A DNA stretch of 5,679 nt from Bacteroidota bacterium (lineage in GTDB: Bacteria > Bacteroidota > Bacteroidia > Bacteroidales > VadinHA17), in NCBI GenBank assembly GCA_030613125.1, contig JAUWMO010000232.1:1-5679 (forward strand), written 5' to 3'. A program made the position numbers and the translations under genes. The first letter of the stretch is position 1. Every line of letters starts with the position of its first letter. The notes beneath the pieces were generated by a model, which ran no database searches, had not been told where the DNA came from, and was given only the letters and a program-made list of their open reading frames with translations. Of the stretch, positions 1-5,679 are shown piece after piece.

Positions 1-1
1 A

Positions 2-1153
2 AGGAAAAAAATGGTAAATGAAAACAGAATTGATTGGGCTATGGGGGAATTACTGTCATATGCAACATTGCTAATCGAGGGGCATCCCATCAGGATCAGT
101 GGACAGGATAGTGAAAGAGGAACCTTTTCACACCGGCATTCTACTTATATTGAGGAAGAATCAGGAGAAAAATACTACCCGTTAAAACATATCTCATCAG
201 AACAAGCTGATTTCAACATCTATAACTCTCCCCTGTCAGAATATGGCGTACTGGGGTGTGAATACGGGTATGCACTGGCACAATCAAATGGCCTGACAAT
301 TTGGGAAGCCCAATTTGGTGATTTTTATAATGTTGCCCAGGTGGTTGTAGACCAGTATATTAGTTCAGGTGAAGAAAAATGGGGATTAATGAATGGGTTA
401 GTATTGTATCTTCCACACGGTTTTGAAGGCCAGGGTCCGGAACATTCATCAGCAAGGATGGAAAGATTTCTCTCACTTGCTTCAAGAAACAATATGCAAA
501 TTGTACAACCAAGTACTCCGGCAAATTTATTCCATGTTCTGCGCCGTCAGATGACCAGAAAATTCATGATACCAATGATTGTTTTTACGCCAAAAAGCCT
601 GTTGCGGCATCCAATGTGCGTATCAGGTCTTGAGGACCTTGAGAAGGGCAAATTTATGGAAGTAATTGATGATCAGGATGTTGATAGTGACAAAGTGCTA
701 AGAGTTGTATTTTGTACCGGAAAAGTATACTACGACCTGTTAAAGAAAAAAAATGAACTGAAGGCCAGGGATATAGCCTTAATAAGAATTGAACAACTCC
801 ATCCTTTCCCGTATGAAGAAATTGACAAGATTAAAAAGAAATACAAAAACGCTATCCTGCATTTATGGGTCCAGGAAGAACCTGAAAATATGGGTGCATG
901 GAAATATATGCGGGATGAATTCAGGGGAATTGAACTTGTACCTGTTGCCAGACTTGCCAGTGGTAGTCCGGCAACCGGGCTTCATGGATTACATGAAATG
1001 GGTCAGAATGAGATTGTTGGAAAAGTATTTCGTAATTGCACATGTGAGTTGTTAAATAAATACTGCGGACTCCAGTGTGTTGAAGGAAAATCACGTAAAG
1101 AGATTCTGAAAGTTCATCAATACCTGGATTTTGAATCAAAATTTACAATATAA
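2..1153 (+). CDS. sucA: 2-oxoglutarate dehydrogenase E1 component (SucA), C-terminal part, 5' end outside window
   Basis: This is the C-terminal part of the thiamine-diphosphate E1 subunit that decarboxylates 2-oxoglutarate and passes the succinyl group to the lipoyl arm of E2 in the cytoplasm. Numbering from the Met at base 11, family motifs run in order: SGQDSERGTFSHRH (30-43), EAQFGDF (99-105), PHGFEGQGPEHSSAR (135-149), LRRQ (177-180), KSLLRH (195-200), EQLHPFP (261-267) and QEEPENMGAW (288-297). Residues to about 205 are the transketolase-like pyrimidine-binding domain and the rest is the E1o C-terminal domain. The frame is open to the left edge (codons Arg-Lys-Lys before the Met), and the N-terminal ThDP/Mg-binding domain must lie upstream, so the Met at 11 is almost certainly internal. 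A tail of about 40 residues (341-380) with four cysteines follows the usual family end. The stop is TAA. sucB follows after 146 bp, which supports the 2-oxoglutarate rather than the pyruvate complex. Confidence 0.95.
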   Translation, partial: RKKMVNENRIDWAMGELLSYATLLIEGHPIRISGQDSERGTFSHRHSTYIEEESGEKYYPLKHISSEQADFNIYNSPLSEYGVLGCEYGYALAQSNGLTIWEAQFGDFYNVAQVVVDQYISSGEEKWGLMNGLVLYLPHGFEGQGPEHSSARMERFLSLASRNNMQIVQPSTPANLFHVLRRQMTRKFMIPMIVFTPKSLLRHPMCVSGLEDLEKGKFMEVIDDQDVDSDKVLRVVFCTGKVYYDLLKKKNELKARDIALIRIEQLHPFPYEEIDKIKKKYKNAILHLWVQEEPENMGAWKYMRDEFRGIELVPVARLASGSPATGLHGLHEMGQNEIVGKVFRNCTCELLNKYCGLQCVEGKSRKEILKVHQYLDFESKFTI

Positions 1154-1184
1154 GGGAAAAATATACTATATCTTTATTCATAAC

Positions 1185-1211
1185 AAAAAGCTATTTGTAT
1201 ATCTTTTTTTT
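1185..1211 (+). terminator. possible weak hairpin with T-tract after sucA
   Basis: AAAAAG (1185-1190) can pair with CTTTTT (1203-1208). After a C/T mismatch, TAT (1192-1194) can pair with ATA (1199-1201) around a TTGT loop. A run of eight T (1204-1211) forms the right arm and tail. The stem is nearly all A-T, so it would be weak. It could cause partial termination between sucA and sucB, or be chance in AT-rich DNA. Confidence 0.22.
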
Positions 1212-1224
1212 AGGTTTATTTTTT
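1194..1224 (+). promoter_or_regulatory. candidate Bacteroidota-type promoter upstream of sucB
   Basis: TTTG at 1194-1197 and TATTTTTT at 1217-1224 are 19 bp apart. They resemble the Bacteroidetes -33 (TTTG) and -7 (TAnnTTTG) elements, with the last base of the -7 element not matching. If used, transcription would start near 1231, placing the 9-bp repeats at 1241-1267 in the sucB leader. The spacer is very AT-rich, so chance matches are likely. The candidate also overlaps the possible hairpin at 1185-1211. Confidence 0.2.
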
Positions 1225-1240
1225 TATATAGAACTATTAT

Positions 1241-1267
1241 CACTTTAGTCACTTTAGTCACTTTAGA
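1241..1267 (+). repeat. three tandem 9-bp repeats in the sucA-sucB spacer
   Basis: The units are CACTTTAGT, CACTTTAGT and CACTTTAGA: three copies in direct tandem, with only the last base of the third copy differing. They end 32 bp before the sucB start codon, in a 146-bp spacer with no gene. The function is unknown. They could be a slippage-prone microsatellite-like tract, or a repeated site in the sucB leader. Confidence 0.85.
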
Positions 1268-1299
1268 CATTATAAACACATAATATAGAGCTCAAACAT

Positions 1300-2544
1300 A
1301 TGATTATTGACATAAAGATACCCAGTCCGGGTGAATCTATAACAGAAGCTGAAATTGCAACCTGGTTTATAAATGAGGGAGATTACGTAGAGAAAGATCA
1401 GGAGTTAGCTGAAATTGAATCCGATAAAGCCACACTACCTCTTCTTGCTGAGGAAAGCGGCAAAGTAAGCGATTTAGCTCCGGTTGGTGATCCCATTGCT
1501 GTAGGCAGTGTTGCCTGTAAGATCGATACGGCTGTAAAAGAGACAAAAAAAGCTGATACTGAGATTACTAAAGAACCTCTGCCTGTTAAGGAAATTAAGG
1601 CTGAGGCTAAGGCTGAGGCTGAAAAAGAGGGAAAAACTGAAAAGGTGAAAGTTACACCTGTTGCTGGTAAAATGATGAAGGAACTTGACCTTTCGATTGA
1701 TGACATTATTAATGGATTGCGCAGGATTACAAAAAGTGATGTGGAAATGGCTATATCCAAACCTGTACAAGATTCAGAGAAAAGTGTTAAAGCTGATTTT
1801 ACAAGGAAAGTCACCAGAGAGTCAGAAACAAAAAAGATGTCTCAGTTACGTAGAAAATTAGGTGAACGGCTTGTAGCAGTAAAAAATGAGACTGCAATGC
1901 TCACTACTTTTAATGAAGTGGACATGAGCGAAATAATCCGTTTGAGGAAAAGCTATCAAAAACAGTTTCAGGAAAAGCATGGAATAAAATTGGGTTTCAT
2001 GTCCTTTTTTACCAAGGCGGTAACACTGGCCCTCATGGAATATCCACAGGTTAATTCTATGATTGATTGTGAGAATTATATTGCTCATAATTACTCTGAT
2101 ATTGGCATTGCTGTGCAGGCAGATAAGGGGTTAATGGTTCCCGTTATCAGGAATACAGAAACACTCACTCTTGCCCGGATAGAGGAAAAAATCCTGGAAT
2201 TGGCTGAAAAAGCCAGAAAAAACAGGATTAGTATGGACGATATGTCAGGAGGAACTTTTACCATTACAAATGGTGGGGTCTTTGGTTCTATGCTCTCCAC
2301 TCCTATTCTTAATCCTCCTCAGGCAGCCATTCTGGGGATGCATAACATTGTTGAACGGCCCGTAGCCATAAATGGAAAAGTTGAGATCCGGCCCATCATG
2401 TACCTGGCTCTGTCATACGACCACCGGATAATTGATGGCAGGGATTCTGTGAAATTTCTTGTTAAAGTGAAAGAGCTTATTGAGGATCCTGTTCAGATGT
2501 TATTTATGGGTCAGGAACCTGATAAAGCACTCCTGGATATCTGA
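1300..2544 (+). CDS. sucB: dihydrolipoyllysine-residue succinyltransferase, E2 of 2-oxoglutarate dehydrogenase (SucB)
   Basis: This 414-residue protein is the core-forming E2 subunit; it moves the succinyl group from lipoamide to CoA, giving succinyl-CoA. Residues 1-77 are a single lipoyl domain with the lipoylated lysine at K43 in ESDKATLP. Residues 78-116 are a Lys/Glu/Ala-rich flexible linker that includes an exact duplication (KAEA twice, 100-107). Residues 117-150 are a peripheral-subunit-binding domain (TPVAGKMMKELDLS, then RRITKSDV) with a shorter loop than the usual GTGKGGR type. Residues from about 178 to 410 are the acyltransferase domain, with NGGVFGSMLSTPI (324-336) and the active-site motif SYDHRIIDG (372-380; His375 and Asp379). 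The length is normal for a one-lipoyl-domain SucB. The start ATG at 1300 places the lipoyl domain at the very N-terminus, as in homologues; no Shine-Dalgarno sequence is visible. The stop is TGA. Pairing with sucA supports SucB over other 2-oxoacid E2 enzymes. Confidence 0.96.
   Translation: MIIDIKIPSPGESITEAEIATWFINEGDYVEKDQELAEIESDKATLPLLAEESGKVSDLAPVGDPIAVGSVACKIDTAVKETKKADTEITKEPLPVKEIKAEAKAEAEKEGKTEKVKVTPVAGKMMKELDLSIDDIINGLRRITKSDVEMAISKPVQDSEKSVKADFTRKVTRESETKKMSQLRRKLGERLVAVKNETAMLTTFNEVDMSEIIRLRKSYQKQFQEKHGIKLGFMSFFTKAVTLALMEYPQVNSMIDCENYIAHNYSDIGIAVQADKGLMVPVIRNTETLTLARIEEKILELAEKARKNRISMDDMSGGTFTITNGGVFGSMLSTPILNPPQAAILGMHNIVERPVAINGKVEIRPIMYLALSYDHRIIDGRDSVKFLVKVKELIEDPVQMLFMGQEPDKALLDI
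1597..1620 (+). repeat. exact 12-bp tandem duplication in the sucB linker
   Basis: AAGGCTGAGGCT occurs twice in a row, encoding Lys-Ala-Glu-Ala twice in the flexible linker between the lipoyl and subunit-binding domains. It keeps the frame. Because the copies are identical at the DNA level, a recent slippage or duplication event is likely, in a region where length is poorly constrained. Confidence 0.85.
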
Positions 2545-2570
2545 GCTGAAAACAAATAAATTCAACCGGT

Positions 2571-3902
2571 ATGAAAAAAGATTCTTTTGTCCTGATCCTG
2601 TTTTTGGTTTTAATTGCTTCTGCATATAGTCAGAAGAGTGTTTCTGTTAAAAATCTTAAGGATTTCATTGCTAAAAACATGGAAAGCTATGAGTCACTTT
2701 ACCTCGACCTGCACCAAAATCCCGAACTTTCGTTTCATGAAAACAGAACTTCAGAAATAATGGCATCGAATCTCAAGCATCTGGGATTTGAAATTACCAG
2801 GAATTTTGGTGGAAACGGAGTTGTAGGAATCTTGCACAATGGGAAAGGGCCGGTGATTATGTTACGAACAGACATGGATGCGCTGCCAATAATTGAAAAA
2901 ACCGGCCTTCCTTATGCCAGCAAGGTTGTATTTCAAAATGATGCTGGTAAAAGTGTAGGTGTTATGCATGCTTGTGGGCATGATGCTCATATGAGTGTAT
3001 GGACCGGCACAGCCACCGTTTTGACCAAATTTAAGCATAATTGGAAAGGAACACTGATTATGATTGCCCAACCGGCAGAGGAAATGAGCGGAGGTGCAAA
3101 TGCTATGATAGAAGACGGTCTTTTCAGGAAATTTCCTGTCCCCGATTATGCTCTGGCACTTCATGTTGATCCGGAACTGGAATCGGGAGTCGTTGGTTAT
3201 TTTCCTGGTTCATCGTTTGCAGGTGTGAGCTCCGTTGATATACATATTTATGGCATAGGAGGCCATGGAGCCTATCCACACAGGACAATTGACCCTATTG
3301 TTCTTGCAGCAAGAACCGTACTTGATATCCAAACTATAGTGAGCAGGGAGATCTCTCCTTTAAACCCGGCCGTGATAACTGTTGGATCCATTCACGGTGG
3401 GACCAAACATAACATTATTCCTGATGAAGTTATTATGCAATTAACTCTAAGATTTTATAAAGAAGAGATTTATGATCAAATGATAGAAGCCCTTAAAAGA
3501 ATAACCAGGGGGATTGCAGCTTCGGCGGGATTGCCTGAGGAAAAATATCCAAAGGTTATGGTTACTGATCAATACACATCTCCGGTTTACAATGATCCGG
3601 ATCTGACCCGAAAAGTGGTTGGATACATGAAGGAAACCCTTGGAGATGAACAGATAATAAAAATTGACCCGCTTATGGCAGGATAAGATTTTGGGAAATT
3701 TGGAAGGACTGAGGATAAAGTACCGATTATGATGTTCATGCTTGGCAGTGTTGAACATGAAAAAATGAAAGAGCACATTGAAAGGGGAACACCCTTGCCT
3801 TCATTACATTCGCCTTACTTCGCACCTGATTATCATAAAACTATTGAAACGGGTATTCTGGTTATGAGTTCTTCAGTTATAAGGCTTTTTGGTAATAAAT
3901 AA
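2571..3902 (+). pseudogene. secreted M20-family amidohydrolase, interrupted by an in-frame TAA at 3684-3686
   Basis: The gene encodes a metal-dependent amidohydrolase of the M20D type (relatives: N-acyl-amino-acid, hippurate and IAA-amino-acid hydrolases). Residues 1-20 are a signal peptide (MKK, hydrophobic core, A-Y-S, then Gln21), so export is expected. Visible motifs are LHQNPELSFHE (47-57), LRTDMDALP (98-106), HACGHDAH (133-140, metal-binding Cys/His), QPAEE (167-171, catalytic and metal Glu), ALHVDP (196-201, metal His) and the lid-domain segment GIGGHGAYPHRTIDP (228-242). The sequence then reads P-L-M-A-G, stop, D-F-G-K-F-G: TAA replaces the expected Glu codon of the MxGEDF motif (GAA to TAA is one base). 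The same frame continues without another stop to TAA at 3900-3902 and includes LHSPYF with the last metal-ligand His (codon 413). The full length would be 443 codons; the truncated product is 371 residues and lacks an essential ligand, so it is probably inactive. A sequencing error is possible. The start lies 26 bp after sucB, so the two may be co-transcribed. The substrate is unknown. Confidence 0.85.
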
Positions 3903-3903
3903 T

Positions 3904-3927
3904 AAATTAGTAAATCAGTAAATAAAA
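3904..3927 (+). repeat. imperfect 8-bp tandem repeat in the leader of the GGT gene
   Basis: The units AAATTAGT, AAATCAGT and AAATAAAA follow each other directly and end at the A of the ATG start codon at 3927. The tract fills the whole spacer between the M20 gene and the GGT gene, and no Shine-Dalgarno sequence is present. The low complexity makes chance possible. An unstructured A/T-rich leader of this kind suits translation initiation in Bacteroidota. Confidence 0.45.
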
Positions 3928-5618
3928 TGAAAAAACCATTTTTCTATTTGTTATCAATTCTATGTATATTCTCCACTGCAAACGGTCAGGACCGTATTAC
4001 AGGCCTGAATTTTGCCACCAGGTCGGAGGTAATTGCGCAGCATGGAATGGCCTGTACAAGCCAGCCTCTTGCCACACAGGTAGCTCTCGATATTCTCAAA
4101 AAAGGGGGCAATGCAGTTGATGCGGCTATTGCTGCCAATGCAGTTCTGGGATTAGTGGAACCTACCGGAAATGGTATTGGAGGCGACCTGTTTGCCATTG
4201 TCTGGGATGCAAAATCAAAAAAGCTATATGGTTTGAATGCCAGCGGCCGCTCACCTAAATCGCTAAGCTTAAACTATTTCAAAGAAAAAGGCTACAAGAA
4301 AATCCCATCACATGGACCATTACCGGTCTCAGTGCCTGGCTGTGTTGATGGTTGGTTTGAGCTACACAATAAGTTTGGAAGCCTCCCCATGAAGAAGATA
4401 CTTGAACCTGCTATTAACTATGCAAGAAATGGATTTCCTCTTTCTGAATTAATTGCCTATTACTGGCAAGGAAGTTCCCGGTCATTGAAAAAATATCCAA
4501 ATTTTGAAGAAATATTTATGCCAGGAGGAAAAGCTCCCGCAAAAGGTGAAGTTTTTAAGAATCCATACCTTGCCAATACCCTTGAACAAATTTCAAAAGG
4601 TGGACGTGATGCTTTTTACAAAGGAGAAATAGCAAAAACCATTGACAACTTCATGAAGGAACAAGGAGGTTTTTTATCTTATGAAGATTTAGCTTCTCAC
4701 ACATCAGAATGGATTGAACCTATTTCTGTAAACTACCGGGGGTATGATGTTTGGGAGCTTCCTCCAAACGGACAAGGCACAGCAGCACTTCAGATGCTTA
4801 ACATACTGGAAGGATATGATATCAAATCAATGGGATTCGGAAGTTCAGAATATATACATTTTTTCACCGAGGCAAAAAAACTGGCTTTTGAAGACAGAGC
4901 AAAATATTATGCAGATCCGGCATTTAATCAGATCCCATTAAAGCAGTTACTTTCTAAAGATTATGCTACTAAAAGAAGAGAATTGATCAGACACAACCGG
5001 GCTGCACGCAGTTATCCGGCAGGTGAACTTGAACAAGGAAATACAATATATCTTACGGTTGCTGACCAATGGGGGAACATGGTTTCTCTTATTCAAAGTA
5101 ATTACCGTGGCATGGGATCGGGAATGGTACCTCCAAAGTTGGGTTTTATACTTCAGGATAGAGGGGAATTATTTAGTCTTGATGAAAGTCATATGAACTG
5201 TTTTGCTCCCGAAAAAAGGCCTTTCCATACTATTATTCCTGCATTTATTACAAAGGACGGCAATCCCTGGATAAGTTTCGGTTTAATGGGAGGCGCTATG
5301 CAACCACAAGGCCACACACAGATAGTTGTTAACCTTGTAGATTTTGGCATGAACCTTCAGGAAGCTGGTGATGCACCCAGGATCAGGCACAGCGGATCAT
5401 CACAACCAACTGGTGAAAAAATGACAAACGGCGGGATTTTATATCTGGAATCGGGCATTGATTATGAGACAATCCGAAACCTGGTGAGCAAGGGGCATAC
5501 AATTCAATGGGTCAAAGGTGGATTTGGAGGTTATCAGGCAATAATGTGGGATGCAAAAAATAAAGTATATTATGGTGCATCTGAATCAAGGAAAGACGGA
5601 CAGGCTGCGGGGTATTAG
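3927..5618 (+). CDS. secreted gamma-glutamyltransferase-family Ntn hydrolase (glutathione hydrolase-like, no lid loop)
   Basis: This 563-residue protein of the gamma-glutamyltransferase family cleaves gamma-glutamyl amides such as glutathione, probably in the periplasm. Residues 1-20 are a signal peptide ending A-N-G before Gln21. The N-terminal part shows GGNAVDAAIAANAVLGLVEP (60-79), the GIGGD turn (83-87) and NASGRSP (104-110), whose Arg108 matches the family Arg that binds the glutamate carboxylate. The nucleophile is expected to be Thr373 in GNTIYLTVAD. Autocleavage before it would give subunits of about 352 (after signal removal) and 191 residues. LQDRG (409-413), PEKRPFHT (428-435) and GLMGGAMQPQGH (452-463) follow. 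Compared with the E. coli enzyme, the segment before KRP is about 10 residues shorter and the Ser-Ser pair is His-Thr, as in YwrD/cephalosporin-acylase-like members, so hydrolysis may dominate over transpeptidation. The gene appears intact (TAG stop) and starts 24 bp after the M20 frame ends. The exact substrate cannot be read from the sequence. Confidence 0.92.
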   Translation: MKKPFFYLLSILCIFSTANGQDRITGLNFATRSEVIAQHGMACTSQPLATQVALDILKKGGNAVDAAIAANAVLGLVEPTGNGIGGDLFAIVWDAKSKKLYGLNASGRSPKSLSLNYFKEKGYKKIPSHGPLPVSVPGCVDGWFELHNKFGSLPMKKILEPAINYARNGFPLSELIAYYWQGSSRSLKKYPNFEEIFMPGGKAPAKGEVFKNPYLANTLEQISKGGRDAFYKGEIAKTIDNFMKEQGGFLSYEDLASHTSEWIEPISVNYRGYDVWELPPNGQGTAALQMLNILEGYDIKSMGFGSSEYIHFFTEAKKLAFEDRAKYYADPAFNQIPLKQLLSKDYATKRRELIRHNRAARSYPAGELEQGNTIYLTVADQWGNMVSLIQSNYRGMGSGMVPPKLGFILQDRGELFSLDESHMNCFAPEKRPFHTIIPAFITKDGNPWISFGLMGGAMQPQGHTQIVVNLVDFGMNLQEAGDAPRIRHSGSSQPTGEKMTNGGILYLESGIDYETIRNLVSKGHTIQWVKGGFGGYQAIMWDAKNKVYYGASESRKDGQAAGY

Positions 5619-5620
5619 GA

Positions 5621-5679
5621 AGGATGATTTATGAACGATGAAGGATGAACCTTTGAGTGTTGAGTGTTGAGTGTTGAAT
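5621..5679 (+). repeat. heptameric (7-bp) tandem repeat tract after the GGT gene, reaching the window edge
   Basis: Read in steps of seven from 5621, the units are AGGATGA, TTTATGA, ACGATGA, AGGATGA, ACCTTTG, AGTGTTG, AGTGTTG and AGTGTTG, then a partial AAT. The last three full units are identical, and the first four share the end ATGA. The phase is held across the change from one motif to the other. No gene or clear terminator is visible in these 61 bases after the GGT stop. The tract probably continues past the window. Confidence 0.8.

Noticed and set aside
1..13. AAGGA followed by ATG at 11 looks like a ribosome binding site and gene start.
   Set aside because: The protein from this Met begins in the middle of E1o (IDWAMGELL, then SGQDSERGTF), the frame is open upstream with Arg-Lys-Lys, and full-length SucA needs an N-terminal cofactor domain. 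A split E1 gene cannot be fully excluded without the upstream sequence.
789..1055. An 88-codon plus-strand open frame inside sucA in another frame.
   Set aside because: It fully overlaps clearly conserved SucA sequence and has no family features.
1398..1814. A 138-codon open frame on the minus strand inside sucB.
   Set aside because: It is antisense to the lipoyl and linker region, is Ser-rich because it mirrors the Glu/Lys/Ala codons of the linker, and shows no recognisable domain.
3684..3686. Recoding of the stop, such as selenocysteine or a variant genetic code.
   Set aside because: Selenocysteine uses UGA, not UAA. TAA also ends sucA and the M20 frame itself, so a global reassignment does not fit.
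3687..3902. The segment after the TAA as a separate small gene.
   Set aside because: It is the natural C-terminus of the M20 domain in the same frame; the internal ATG codons (3729 onward) have no ribosome binding site and the piece would not fold as a domain.
3951..3965. Cys13 in the GGT signal peptide as a lipoprotein lipobox.
   Set aside because: The residues before it are Ser-Ile-Leu and Leu at -1 does not fit a lipobox. A signal-peptidase I site at A-N-G before Gln21 fits better.
1..5679. tRNA or rRNA genes, CRISPR arrays, insertion sequences, phage or defence genes.
   Set aside because: No matching sequence, palindromic spacer array, terminal inverted repeats or transposase-like protein is visible on either strand.

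Overview
The window looks like chromosomal DNA from a member of the Bacteroidota, probably a Bacteroidales/Marinilabiliales-type lineage. The evidence is moderately AT-rich DNA, start codons without Shine-Dalgarno sequences and with A/T-rich leaders, and the SucA and SucB sequence types. In addition, both secreted proteins have a glutamine directly after the predicted signal-peptidase cleavage site, which is the 'Q-rule' known for Bacteroidetes. All genes are on the + strand and no RNA gene, CRISPR array, insertion sequence or phage gene was found.

Layout. (1) Bases 2-1153 hold the C-terminal ~380 residues of SucA, the E1 subunit of 2-oxoglutarate dehydrogenase; the gene runs off the left edge. 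(2) Bases 1154-1299 are an AT-rich spacer with a possible weak hairpin, a possible promoter and three tandem 9-bp repeats. (3) Bases 1300-2544 encode SucB, the dihydrolipoyl succinyltransferase (E2) of the same complex. (4) Bases 2571-3902 hold a secreted M20-family amidohydrolase broken by one in-frame TAA codon at 3684-3686, exactly where the conserved Glu of the M-x-G-E-D-F motif is expected. The frame is otherwise intact for 71 more codons. (5) Bases 3927-5618 encode a secreted gamma-glutamyltransferase-family Ntn hydrolase of the type without a lid loop. (6) Bases 5621-5679 are an in-phase 7-bp repeat tract that reaches the right edge.

How they may work together. SucA and SucB are the first two components of the TCA-cycle complex that turns 2-oxoglutarate into succinyl-CoA; the E3 gene is not in the window. 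The two downstream enzymes carry signal peptides and would act outside the cytoplasm on amide-linked substrates: gamma-glutamyl compounds for the GGT, and N-acyl or peptide-like amides for the M20 enzyme. Glutamate released by a GGT could feed 2-oxoglutarate, but this link rests only on gene adjacency.

I do not see a clear new biological system here. The most notable points are the single-codon lesion in the M20 gene, the cysteine-bearing C-terminal extension of SucA, and small tandem repeats of different unit lengths (9, 8 and 7 bp) in three of the spacers.
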